Part shown: piece after piece, positions 40,401 through 55,819 of the stretch
Numbering within the stretch: position 1 is the stretch's first letter
Layout: every line of letters starts with the position of its first letter
Assembly: GCF_000002995.4 (NCBI RefSeq)
Contig: NW_025062479.1
Span: 10,583,721-10,647,720 of the forward strand
Source of the DNA: Brugia malayi
Lineage: Eukaryota > Nematoda > Chromadorea > Rhabditida > Onchocercidae
Length of the DNA stretch: 64,000 nucleotides
Reading direction: 5' to 3'
Translations under genes and position numbers: made by a program
Notes under the pieces: model-generated
What the model saw: only the letters and a program-made list of their open reading frames with translations
What the model was told of the DNA's origin: nothing
Database searches by the model: none

Positions 40401-43194
40401 AATTGTTATATCAAATTGCATAACGCAATTGATTTTTGTTCCATTATTCAAATAATAATACTAATAAGACAGATATTATAAAAATTGTCATGAATAGTTA
40501 ATGAAGTCTTTCATTAATAATATTAATTTACAATATTTCATATATATATATATATAACATCAGGAAAGTATTTTTTCAAATTTCATTTTACAGTTCATAT
40601 TTGAATTGATCAATTTTGATAATTCAACATTTGGCCTTGTTGTAATTGATGATATGCAATTTACTGGTTTATTATGTCATGAAGTAACTGTACCAACCAC
40701 TACAACAATCGATCCATTACAAATCAAACGACTTTTCTCACTTCATCCATATCCAAATTTGCTAATTGTAAGTAAATTAAGCTTTATCATTATATGAATA
40801 AAAAAATACACAAATTAATATAATTTGTAAAATAATACTTTTTGAATAATAATAAAATCCTTTTTTTTTTGAATCAAATTTTTGAATTTTTTCACTCGCA
40901 GAATTTTTTTTAATATAAATTAAAATGCTTTAAAAAATTTTTTTTAATAAAAACAATAAGGGAAAATTTAAGCAATATTTTCAATAATTTTATCTATTTT
41001 TTCAACATTGTTAACACTTTTTTTCACTACAATCATTGTAAATGAAAAAATATTTTTAAGCAGCACTGATTGTTACTGATTATTTGAGAAGTTTTCAAAA
41101 TAGTGTTTTTTTTTTTTTCTAACTTTAGGATAACATACCAACATTGAATTGTGATTTTAATCAAAATACATGTCCGCAATGGGAAAATGATGGACATTGG
41201 TTACTTGGGACAATTCCATGTGACGAATCTTTTACATTACCATCATCATCATCAATAAAAGGCTTAAAATTTATATAAATTTTAAAATTTGTTGAATTTA
41301 TATATCACCATAATAGTAAATTTATGAATTACTAAATTAATTGCATTCCAAAATTAGTATTTGAATGATACTTATGTTAATAATATAAATGATCTAACTC
41401 ATAAACATATCTATCCTTTTAATTTTCCTTCCCAATAATCATTTTCAGATCAAGTTTCGGTTGCTGTTCTAAATAATACCATGGCTATATTACAATCCCG
41501 AAAAGTTCCATGCGCATCTAATGCTAAGATTTTTATTGCATACTTTCGAACTGAAGAAGCTAACTTAATGGTATGCATCGCGAAACATTGTGTTAGCACT
41601 AATGATAGACGTTCCGGTAAAATATTTTTCAAAATTTAAAAAATTTGAAATGATTGATGAAATGTTAATGATAATAAATGAAAGTAGTGGCATCATTCAC
41701 TTTCTTCATCAATAATTCTTTTTTTTTGAAAATATAAATTAATAATTTTTGGATTTACTAATTTTCGGTTGGCTTTCGATGAATGTTAATTATAAGGAAT
41801 CATTTTTTATTCGATTAATCGCAAAATCAACTGGACCCGGTTTTGTTGTTATCCGGAAAATTGAAACGACAGGCAACTGGTGTCCACTTCCAACATTATC
41901 ACGATACGCATGCGAAAAACTTAGCTGTACATTCCGTCAAACTTTTTGCAACTACAAAACAGAAATAAATTCACGTGCTAATGTTTTATTCAAAAGTGAT
42001 GGAAGAGGTAAATCAAAGATTTTTCTTTTAAATATTATATATATATTTTTGAAAACTTATGAGGGGTTTGTTTATTGCATTTGTTTTGTAACATTACGTT
42101 TGATTTAATATGTTCATCACTTAATTTCAGCATATTAAATGAAGCTTATCATTAGCTTACTAACAACAGTTTATTAGTAATTACTAGTTTAAGTTTTTAT
42201 CCGTTTGAATAGTTGCAATTAATGATGAAAAGTCATCAACTATATTCAGTGCTATAATAATTATTTTCATTATTATTATTTGCTTAATATGTTTAGGAGT
42301 GATAGCAGATATTGACAAAGGACCAGGTTTAGCCGTATTGCGATCACCACAGTTCAAGCTTTCACGCCCGGCTGAATTGCAAATTAAGGTTGCTTTTCAA
42401 ATTTGCAGTCAGTTGAAAATTGATGCACGGAACGGTATAATGTAGCGTTTTCATACAGCATTCATGAATTAGTGCAAGAAAGTGGAACACTAACAGTTAC
42501 TAGCTTTTTAATTCTGTTTTACTTATTTTTTAAACAGAATAAGAAATAATCTTAAAAAAGAGTTATTAATTAGTTGTTTAAACAAACTTTGATCTAGTTG
42601 ATTGACAATTCGTTCACGAGAAATTTCTAAGTGAAGAATTGTTTACATCTCATTTTTTTTCCTGATTATCATCTTTCTTAGTCCCAGAAAAAATGATCTT
42701 TCCTAGAAACAGATTAAATTAATAAATAAAGAAAGAAAAAAGAGAAAAAAAGGTTGGAGTGAAAAATAAGTTCAACCTCCTTTTTTTTCTTTTTATCCTA
42801 CCCAAATTGTAATTTTTTTTATTTCGAAATAGAAAAACACAAAAATGCGTTAATGATTACTTTCAATACTTTTTAACTTCTTTATTATGGCTAACAAAAA
42901 TTATTTCATATTAATTAAATTTAAATTGTTGATAACTTTCAGATCTATCAATCAACATTTGGTTCTCAGACATTCTTGTGCGGTGATGATTTCAACACTC
43001 TGTTTGATTGTCAACCAATATTAGGCCCAAAAATAGAACTGCCAATAACAGAAAAAATAATCGTGCCACTTGATCACGATGCACAAAATTTTACAATTCT
43101 TGCGGTGCATGATAAATTTATCGAATTTGGTGCAGCAAAATTTATCATTTCAAACATTGAAATATTAGATGAAAATGGAGAATTATTATGTTAA
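37425..43194 (+). CDS. Four-unit MAM-domain extracellular or membrane protein
   Basis: Predicted cell-surface or secreted adhesion protein of about 759 residues. Thirteen exons: 37425-37638, 37842-38027, 38412-38517, 38725-38797, 38909-39098, 39417-39723, 40207-40351, 40594-40767, 41129-41261, 41449-41616, 41768-42007, 42297-42388, 42943-43194. A hydrophobic segment near the N terminus (WMMMLLFILLKFLL, residues 24-37) can be a signal peptide if translation begins at the ATG at 37488, or a signal anchor from 37425. Then come four MAM-like units, each opening with a Cys-aromatic-Cys pattern (LNCQFNERCAW, LSCVDYNSSCRW, LNCDFNQNTCPQW, LSCTFRQTFC) and ending in a Cys; unit 2 has the family-typical VVIDDMQFTGLLC. 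No C-terminal membrane helix was seen. Exon 9 uses a GC donor (41262) and exon 11 a CG acceptor (41767), both forced by phase and unit alignment. Two lesions so close together may mean sequence error or incipient decay. I do not recognise a named orthologue. Confidence 0.78.
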
Positions 43195-43248
43195 AAAGAT
43201 GAAATGATCGTAATCAATTTGCTATTGTCTTTTTAAATTTTACAATTT

Positions 43249-43254
43249 AATAAA
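43249..43254 (+). promoter_or_regulatory. Polyadenylation signal of the MAM gene
   Basis: AATAAA 55 bases after the stop codon, in AT-rich sequence. Other AATAAA copies occur further on, so the cleavage site is not certain. Confidence 0.5.
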
Positions 43255-44369
43255 TTTAATGAATTTTTTTTACAAAAATTTAATGAATATGAATGCAAAT
43301 TGAAAAGGAAAATAATTGAAAAATTAAGCAACATTATTTTTGCTTTTCGTTTTTTTGTTTTGCTTTTGTTTGATGATGGAAATAAAATTTAATTAAAAAA
43401 ATTTTAATTCTGATAAAGTTTGGACCCAAATAAATTAGACTAAAGATTTATTTAATAATTTTATTGCATTTTGTTTCTTAAAAAAACTCATTCAATAACT
43501 TAATATTTTAGCTCATTTTAACATTTTTTTTTTTTTTTTTTTTTTTTTGAAGTTGTTATTATAATTGGATGTTACATTCACAATTTTTGTATTTATTAGT
43601 AAATTTCAATTTTCATTTAAATAATTTATTTGATTAATTTATTGATTTATAAATAACAAATTTCTGTTATTTCATATGGTATTGCAATTTATAAACGATA
43701 AGAAATGTTAAATTTTACAACAGTAATTTTTGTTAACATTTACAAATGGTATTAATATATGACAATAATGTTCAAAATGAAAAAGTTTGTTGAATAAATT
43801 AATAAATGAAAATAGCAATGATGTCTGGTGACCAAAAAGATTCCTAGTAAATATTTAATAAACAGAAAATGGATTAATGTTATGCTTACTTTTATTGTAA
43901 ACAAATGTTTCATTTTAGCATTCGTTCAATTGTACAAACATCATTGTGTCATCAAATTTTGGGTCGTTTTTAGCTACTGTAAAACAGTTTTGGGTTTACA
44001 TTTGTTTTCAAACTTTTACATATAACATCCAAAAAAAAAAAAAAAAAAATTCTGATAAATTACAATATGGAAGCTACAAATTAGCAGTAACTATTTTTTG
44101 AAAAAAAAAAAAAAAAAAGGGAAACACGTCAAAATCTCATTTTCAAAAACAAAAAAAAAAAAAATAAATATGAAAAATTTAGGAAAAATAAAAACATAAA
44201 TAAATAAAAAATATATATAATAAATAAATATGAATTATTAAAATCAATCATATAATAACCGTATTATCGTGAAAATAATAAAAACTGATCAGTAAATGAA
44301 AAGAATAATTGGATAGAAAAGAAATAAATAGAAGTGAACAAATCTTGATAAACATTTAAAATTTGACTG

Positions 44370-44437
44370 AAAATTTCTAAGGATTACAACATTGATTAGT
44401 AACAAAATTTCTAAGGATTACAACATTGATTAGTAAC
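44370..44437. repeat. Perfect 34-bp tandem duplication
   Basis: Two abutting identical copies (44370-44403 and 44404-44437), each starting AAAATTTCTAAGGATTACAA and ending TTAGTAAC. Exact identity in noncoding AT-rich DNA points to a recent duplication, or to an assembly artefact. Confidence 0.9.
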
Positions 44438-45360
44438 AAAAAGTTAAAACATATACTTTTACAAAGATTTTAAAATTGATGAAAAATTTTTTTGAGGTTG
44501 AAATACAAAAAGTAAGATAATAATTTGTTTCTTTATCGAATTAAAATTTATTTATTAAAATTTTGCTAAAATTTGAATTACGAAGAGAAAAAGCTAACAA
44601 TGAGATAATATCTCTACTATTGCAAATAAATTATTCTCGACAAATGTTAAATGAGATTTTGTGAGATTTATGATTATAGGAGGCCATCAACCTCCTCAAA
44701 TCTATTCAAATCATTTCCATTTGAATTAAAATCTAATTAATCATTTAAAATGTTAGATTAAATTTTTAATCAATAATTTCTTAGCTACAAAAAACGATTC
44801 CAGATAAAACTATTCTGGTCTATAATATAACGAAAATTTAACTTCTAGGAAAAAAGAATTCAATTTGACAAGAAATTCAAATAAGTGAAAAAGCAATGTT
44901 GAAAATAGCAGAAACTTTGGCTTAAAATTTTTTTTCGGCTTTGAAAAAAAAAGACATAATGTTAATTTGGTTGATAACCTTTCTTATGCAGAAAAAAAAA
45001 ATGCACAAAATTTGTTGTATGTCAAAAAAATGCTGTGAAAAAGCTAATGTTAATTTTTGTTCTCATAAAAATTTTATTCAATTTAGAGATTTGAGAGCTT
45101 GTTTTTTAAAAAAATAGGCTAAAATTGGTTCTCATTTAACATTTATTTAGATTTTAATAAACTTTCGATTGCTACAATCAATTATCAAATCCGGTAATTG
45201 AAATATTTCACTCAAATTTTGAAAATATTTTATTCATTACTAATTGAAAAAATTCTCAAAAACTATTCATGAGTCTTTTTCATTATCCATTAGACAATAT
45301 TTTACTTCTTACAAAATTTTTTCTTTTCTTTTTCTTTTTTTGCCTAATTTTTTTTTGCAA

Positions 45361-45466
45361 AAAGCAAACGATGTGCGCAAGGTAGGCGTCAACATGTCGT
45401 ATATTATGCATGTCGCAAGCTAATTTACCGTATTTCCGGTAAACCGTTTAAGGGAAACATGCAAAA
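45361..45466. other. GC-richer island with direct and inverted repeats
   Basis: About 100 bases of markedly higher GC inside AT-rich intergenic DNA. It contains the direct repeat CATGTCG twice (near 45391 and 45407), and an inverted repeat TTTACCG / CGGTAAA with a 6-base loop at about 45423-45442. No reading frame crosses it. It could be a small structured RNA, a regulatory element or a remnant of something else. Confidence 0.4.
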
Positions 45467-45647
45467 AAAAAAAAAATAAAATTATTGAACTTCTCAAATA
45501 CAGAAAGAATTGAAATATATAAGAAAGATTAATCAACCATTCAAAAATACCATGAAATTTTGATATAATAAAAAGAAAGATTTGCATCTTCAAAAAGACT
45601 TATTTCTTTTGATATAATTTAAAATTTGTACATTTTTTCCTTTTCTT

Positions 45648-45680
<33 letters not shown>

Positions 45681-47128
45681 GAAGATTTCGCTTAATATTC
45701 TATTACAATAAAAATGAAGCAGCAGTAAACTTAATGAATTGTTAATGTTTAAGTATTATAAAGAAGTGGCTTATAGCATAAGTGATTTAAATCTTTTTCA
45801 AGGTTTCAGAACCTTTTGAATTCAAATTTAATTTTTTTTCATCATAACATGCTAATGTGCATTAAATTAATAATGTCAATAATAAAGAAAAATGCAATAA
45901 ATTTTTAATTAATTTGCTAAATGATATACTTGTAATGCAATGAATGTTGGAATTTTTTTTTGAAAAAATCCTTGTTTTATCAAATAACATAAAATATAAC
46001 ATATCATAAATGCAATATATTTGATAAAGATTTCATTTAAACATTGAAGAATATGTAGGAAGAATCCTGTTATCAGTCATACAATTGTTCATATGACAAA
46101 CGAATAAATCATTTGAAATTCCATAATCATTGCAAAAAAAAAAAAATAAAACGACAAAACAAAAACAAAACAAAACAAAATATCAAATGATTATAATTTT
46201 CAGTTTTCTGCACATTAACTATTTAACAAAACAAAAAAAAAGATTTTATTTCCTAATGTTTTTGATAAATTTCGAAAAATTTTCAAGGATCAATTTGAAA
46301 AAAACTACAAATTAAAAAGACAAATAATAAAAAAGCTGAAAATTTGAATAAATAAATTAATAATTTTCAAATTTACTCACAGCAAATCTTTAAAATTGCA
46401 TAATGCGAAGAAATATTAATGAAGGAATGATAAATTTGAAAATTATTTAATCGCAGTAAATTTTGCATATTTGATGATAAAATTTTCATTTTTGAGTGAA
46501 AAAGTAAAAAAAAATTTTAAGTAAAAAAAAAGTAAAAAAGCAAAATTTCTGTTTGAGTAAAAAAATTTTTTCAAATTTGTTCAAAAAAAAAAATAGATGT
46601 AACATTAACAATTCATAAGAAAAGGAAGAGAGGTCAATTACGCAAACAAGAAAGAGATTCATAGGAAAAAAGAAGTCATTTAGTGAGAAGTAAAAGTTAA
46701 TGTGTTTGTTAACCATTCTTTTTATTTTTTTGAATTTTAGAGCATAATTTTGAAAGAAAAGTCTGAGCAGTTTAATTTTAATCCAAAATTAATTACACCT
46801 CTATTTCAACTTATTTCGCTCTAAGCACAAATTAGTTAAGTCAAATTCATGTAAAAATATAACCATTACAAATTTTAAGCATAATAAAATTAAACATATC
46901 AACTGATTGGTTGGATAGAAGATTAGTTACATAAAATATATAGGCCACAAATCATCCAACAATGAAAGCAATTATAGTAATGCATTTGTGAGGGATTAAA
47001 AAAAAATTGTATTTAATCAATATTTGTTAAATTAATAGGTAAGCGCAAATATTACACAATTCCTGATTGCTATAATTAGTAATGGCGACATAAGAATATT
47101 ATAATTTCAAATGATTAATATTAATTAT

Positions 47129-49518
<2,390 letters not shown>

Positions 49519-50530
49519 TTTTCCTGAAATTTTTTCTTCAAAAATAATTTTTATTATTCATTTACCGTTAAATCTGACCAAATTTTAAAGATGCAGTAAT
49601 AATATATATTGTATGAGTGTTTAGTTTCTTGATGATTTATAATGACAGCAGGCGGAGTCCATTGATATTTTTCAGTCCAATCAAACAAACATACACACCC
49701 ATATTCTTTTCTATTTTATCAAATCATCACTACCGTATAATTGTTTTCTTTTCTCATTTTAATATATATTACGCATCTTTTTATTTTTTATTTTCTTTTA
49801 CTTCATTTTATCAAAATCTATCAAAAATTAAACTTTTAAAGTGCAGAATTAGCTTTTTTGAAGTACGTTCTTCAGATATGGATTGTACTTTTTTTTTTTT
49901 TTTATTATTATTACATTTGTTTTTCATCATTTCAATTTCTCTATTTAATTTTTTTTTCTTTTACCACTGTATTATAGAACTTGTGATGAATATTACCGAT
50001 TAAGATTCATATTATTAATGTATAACGAATATAATACAGTTTAAGATTATCAATGTAATTCAACGATAAGTTAATTAAGACAAAATAATTGAAAATCAGA
50101 CCACTGGTGAATCTGTAAATCTCATGAATGATGAGGATAAACGATGAATAATGACGGACTATGATTAATATAATTTATACTAATCATCTTCGAAAAGAGA
50201 TTGTATTATCAACAGAAAAATATTACTGTTATCACGTTTTTATTTCCATAAAATAGCGAAGAAAACTTACCTCAAACTGTAAATTGTGTTTTTAAATATA
50301 ACAGTATTCCAAACTATAAATCGCATTTTTGACTGCATTAATCTGTCAACGTTAATCAAATAATTTTTTTTATAAAGAGAAAAAAAATCATTTTTGTTTT
50401 CCTGCTTTTTCATTTATTTTTATCTCATTTTAAAGAGATATTCTGCATAACAATAAAAAAAAACTCTTTTTGGTTCCTATCATTGTGCTAAGAAGCTTTT
50501 CAAATTGACTTAAATTGTCACTAAAATATT
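49519..50530. other. Upstream region of the FEZF-type gene
   Basis: About 1 kb of AT-rich DNA 5' of the FEZF start, ending at the rDNA-like fragment. An open frame at 49617-50003 is Phe/Ser/Ile-rich low complexity and is not a gene. No promoter element was recognised. Confidence 0.45.
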
Positions 50531-51115
50531 ACCAGATTATAGCTAAAGATGACGTCGACAGTTCTAGTAAAAGAGATGATGGCATCATTGCATTGGTTCT
50601 GTAAGATTATTTGACTCGATCAGTGGTAGGATTCAAAATTGGTATCGCAGTATTTCGATTTGCGTCACATTCAGAAATACATCATGTAGTCAAGTCGACA
50701 GGTAACACGAAATGTGATATAGATGTATTGAATATAGCATATGCTAGCCACAATTTCAAAACCTGGAGAACCCGATACTGTACTTTAACTTTGTCCCTAT
50801 AACTATCCATCCATATCATAAGTTACATTATTAGATATCCTGAAGTGAACCAAAAAAAAAAACGGTCATTTTCCAGTAGTCGGTAACAAACCCTACTGTT
50901 CAATTTATGTCACAGTAGCTTCTCTATAAACTCATTCAAATCGGACTCAAATCGATAGGCATGCATATGATAGTGGAATAGGATGTTGGTTCTATTTTGT
51001 TGGTTTCTAATCTAATTGTTAGGAAAAATGGACGAAGATATTCGTGTCGTTATGTAAGAAGCAAAATTTTTGGACCATAAAAAGACTTTTTTCTCAACAT
51101 TATTATTAAAACTTC
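50531..51115 (+). other. Possible degenerate 18S 3' end and ITS1
   Basis: This lies where the 18S end and ITS1 should be relative to the 5.8S-like sequence. At about 50540-50585 the string GAGATGATGGCATCATTG and its left flank faintly resemble the conserved 18S 3' end (GTAGGTGAACCTGC, then GGATCATC). The match is weak. The rest is non-repetitive and could be decayed ITS1. Confidence 0.25.
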
Positions 51116-51270
51116 AACTCTTAGATGTGGATCACTTGGCTTGTGGATCGATGAAAAACACAGCTAACTGCGATAAATAATGCAAATTGTATAGGCATTG
51201 AGCAAGAAGATTTCAAACGTACATTGCACATCAGGTTAGTTACTGATGTCTTTGGGAGTTAATAAAAGTA
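51116..51270 (+). pseudogene. Degenerate 5.8S rRNA sequence
   Basis: Recognisable eukaryotic 5.8S core in order: GTGGATCACTTGGCTTGTGG, ATCGATGAAAAACACAGCTA, CTGCGATAAATAATGCAAAT, CATTGAGCAAGAAGATTTCA, CGTACATTGCACATCAGG. Compared with the conserved sequence there are scattered substitutions, mostly C/G to A/T (CTCGGCTCG to CTTGGCTTG, GAACGCAGC to AAACACAGC), including in positions that are near-invariant in animals. It is followed at the right distance by 28S-like sequence, so it is part of a decayed rDNA unit rather than an independent gene. Confidence 0.8.
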
Positions 51271-51753
51271 ATATTACTAATGAAAAATAATATTCATTCA
51301 TTCAAGTAAAACGTTACGAGAGAATTTTTTTTTTTGTTTTTGATAGAAATTTAATAAATCAACAGTCATCAGATGTTTAAAAAGAGAAGAATCTGAAATT
51401 AAAATTAAATTCTCGCATAAGCGGTCAAATAAATGAGTAATACTTTATTTCTTTATTAAAAACCTGTGACATATGTACATATAATTGTAACATATATACA
51501 TATATTATTAACGTATACACATATGATTAATTTTCCATATTAAAAGCAATGAAAGATTATTATTATTATTCATTTATTTTCATTGCAATGATTAGTTCAA
51601 TTTTCTAACTCCCTAAAGCAAGAGAAATAAATAAAAGGAAGCACTATGTGAATGAATAAATGAACAATAATGGCCAAGAAATCATTTTACAATACTTCAA
51701 AACTTCAAATAATGAGTAAAGCCAAGAATAACACTGTCAAATCATCACTGCTT
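51271..51753 (+). other. ITS2-like spacer between 5.8S and 28S remnants
   Basis: About 480 bases separating the two rRNA-like segments, as ITS2 would. It includes a TATACA/CATATG-rich stretch at 51471-51530. Its presence shows that the insertion came from rDNA or unprocessed precursor, not from mature rRNA. Confidence 0.55.
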
Positions 51754-52876
51754 TGATCTCGTCTCAGTCATGATTATCTGCAGAATTTAAACATATAACT
51801 AAGCGAAGCAATAAAAAAAAAAATAACGAAGATTTCCTTAGTAACGGCGAGTTAAAAAGAAAAAGCTCAGTGCTGAATCCGATATTGGGCTACATGGAAA
51901 TTTAACGTATAGGTATAACTAACCGTATTATTAACATTTTTACACCCAAATTCCCCTTGAGCGAGGCTACAGTCCATAGAAGGACTAGACCTGTACAGGT
52001 GAGAAAAGTTATGGTATGGAATCGGGCTGTTTGAGATTGCAGCTCAAAGAGGATGGCAAACCTCATCTAAGGCTAAATACGACCACGAGACCGATAGTAG
52101 ATAAGTACCATGAGGAAAAGTTGCAAAGAACTTTGAAGAGAGAGTCAAGAGGGCGTGAAAATGAAATGGGAACGAATAGAAATACGAAAATTATCGATAG
52201 CAATCTTAATTGATCTATTGTTCATTATCCAGAGCATTTTAACAAATTAGTACAATCAATTTAGTGGACCAATTATTTCAATTGATGGGATCCTAAATGT
52301 GCTGAAATATGTCTTAGAAGTTTCCCCATATAACTTTCACTTGAAATAATAGTGACATGTATCGATAATTTTACTAGTTATATTTACATGTAATCGTATG
52401 CGACTTTATCGGTCAAAGTAATTGGTAATATTATAATATTGTATGCAACAAAGTTATGTATCGATGTGAACGTTAATCACCTATCTGACCCGTCTTGAAA
52501 CACGGACCAAGGAGTCCAGCATATGCGCAAGTTATTGGTTAGTAAACCTAATTCAAAAGAAAAAAGCATAATGAAAATAAAGATTATCTTTGTTATAATG
52601 ATGTGATCCATATATATATATTTGTATATGTAAAGTATATCATATGGTGTAACATAACCCCATTCCTGTTGCATGCAATCGGGCGGAGGTAGCGTTATAT
52701 TCTGGGACTCGAAAGTGAACTATACCTAAGTAGGATGAAGCCAGAGGAAACTCTGGTGAGGGTCCGAAGCGATTTTGACGTGCAAATCGATCGTCTGACT
52801 TTGATATTGGGGGGACAAATCGAACTATCATCTAGTAGCTGGTTACCTCTGACGTTTCCCTCAAGATAGCTGGAGC
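51754..52876 (+). pseudogene. Degenerate 5' third of 28S rRNA
   Basis: Collinear with the start of large-subunit rRNA. It begins near TTTGATCTCGTCTCAGTCAT and continues with AGAATTTAAACATATAACTA, then CCTTAGTAACGGCGAGT. Next come GATTGCAGCTCAAAG, CATCTAAGGCTAAATAC, CACGAGACCGATAGTAGATA and TTTGAAGAGAGAGTCAAGAG. After a diverged expansion segment (about 52165-52480) it resumes with TCTGACCCGTCTTGAAACAC and GGACCAAGGAGTCCAGCATA. It ends with AGCCAGAGGAAACTCTGGTG, ACGTGCAAATCGATCGTC and CTCAAGATAGCTGGAGC at about 52876, where similarity stops abruptly. Substitutions and small indels are spread through conserved helices, so a functional copy is unlikely. Full 28S is about 3.5 kb; only the first 1.1 kb is here. 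Confidence 0.85.
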
Positions 52877-54237
52877 AAATGTCTTGACCAAAACCAAAAA
52901 AAAACGTTCAGCCCACAATTGTTTAATGGAACAAACCCCATCCCTCACTTTGTACCACAATATTTGCCCTAAAAATCATCCATGTCCACAACCAGCACAG
53001 TGACCAAACATGTAGCCCTTCCTCAAGGTTTGGATTAGAAAAAAAATGAATGATGTCCATCCAGCAACAAATGAAATTCGCAACTAATCTCTATCACCAA
53101 CGCTCCTTATAAGAATGGTACAACGCTTCCTTAACACCATAGTAGTTCCCCAAGTTATTGTTATCGCTTCAAATCACTTTCAGTTTATAATTAAAGAAGA
53201 AAATCCACTTCATTTTCTGGCAATTTGGAAGTAACGGAACGCAATTCTTTGTTCCCTGGAAAAGAACGCATGGAAAACTCAAACAATTGAAATACAAAAT
53301 GCAAATGAACATGCGACGACCACAGAAATGACAAAATGTTCACGGTAATGACAGTTACATTATTCACAACTGCTAAGGAATAAATTTAACCTTTGGATAC
53401 CTCTACACTGAATAAAAATACTCTACACTACATTGACCCTCTTTCATATCTATCATCCAAACTGTAGAGAACCATACATTCTACAGAAAAATGTCACAAA
53501 AAGCAATTATATGGTTTGTCTCGTATGACTTCATTTTTTTGGATGATTACTTCACTAAATATTCATCATTCGTTTCACGCTAAAAAGACATATCGATCAC
53601 TAAGGAATGCATGTTGCACCATAAACAGGAGATGGAAACTAATAATTTCAAACGATATATCACTCCGCATTGAACCACGGTTAACAAACACTATTTGCAA
53701 CTAGATTCCTAAAACTATTCAACCCCACGAACATTGAAATGAAATTGAAATCTTGTCATCTCCCGAAGTTAAATTTGCGATAAAAATAAAACACCGAATT
53801 AAGTCATTATAACAAACACTATAAGTTCAAAACAGTAGTTCTCAAGTAGCAGCAAAATGAAACGGGAAACACAGAAACTTCAGAAATTGAAATATCACAA
53901 AAAAGGAATGAATATTAAGCTGAGCACAACGAATTTTGTCAGAAAGGATGGAAAAAAAATCATAAAAAAAAGTTGAGAATGGTAAATGGTAATTGACAAG
54001 CTACTACTGTTAGTGATCAAATCAGCACCATCAGAAATTTTAACTTTATTTTCTGGTCAGATATGTAGAAATGACATGCTAAAGAGTGGAGTCATTATTA
54101 TGCTTATTAGAACAGTATGATAGAATACTAAATGACTTGACATATAAAAATACAGCAGAGAAATAAAATGAACATATTGTGGACGGCAACTTAGGATGAC
54201 GTTACAATAGTTCCATCAGCTAACTGGATAACAATAA
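52877..54237. other. Intergenic between rDNA fragment and arf-6
   Basis: No gene is supported. The part next to 54237 is the arf-6 3' UTR. The base composition is a little less AT-extreme than in the FEZF-MAM interval. Confidence 0.5.
54045..54050 (-). promoter_or_regulatory. Probable arf-6 polyadenylation signal
   Basis: AATAAA on the - strand, 188 bases beyond the arf-6 stop codon. Confidence 0.45.

Positions 54238-55819
<1,582 letters not shown>

Larger units (their letters stand above)
43195..47128. other. Intergenic region between MAM gene and FEZF-type gene
   Basis: The two genes are convergent, so this holds both 3' ends. It is AT-rich with T runs of 24 bases near 43525 and about 30 bases near 45649. 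It contains a perfect 34-base tandem duplication and a small GC-richer island, both listed separately. No reading frame is supported. Confidence 0.6.

Noticed and set aside
49617..50003. 128-codon + strand frame upstream of FEZF
   Set aside because: Phe/Ser/Ile-rich low complexity from poly-T sequence.
51754..52876. Functional 28S rRNA gene
   Set aside because: Truncated to the first third, with substitutions and indels in near-invariant helices; 18S is not recognisable upstream.
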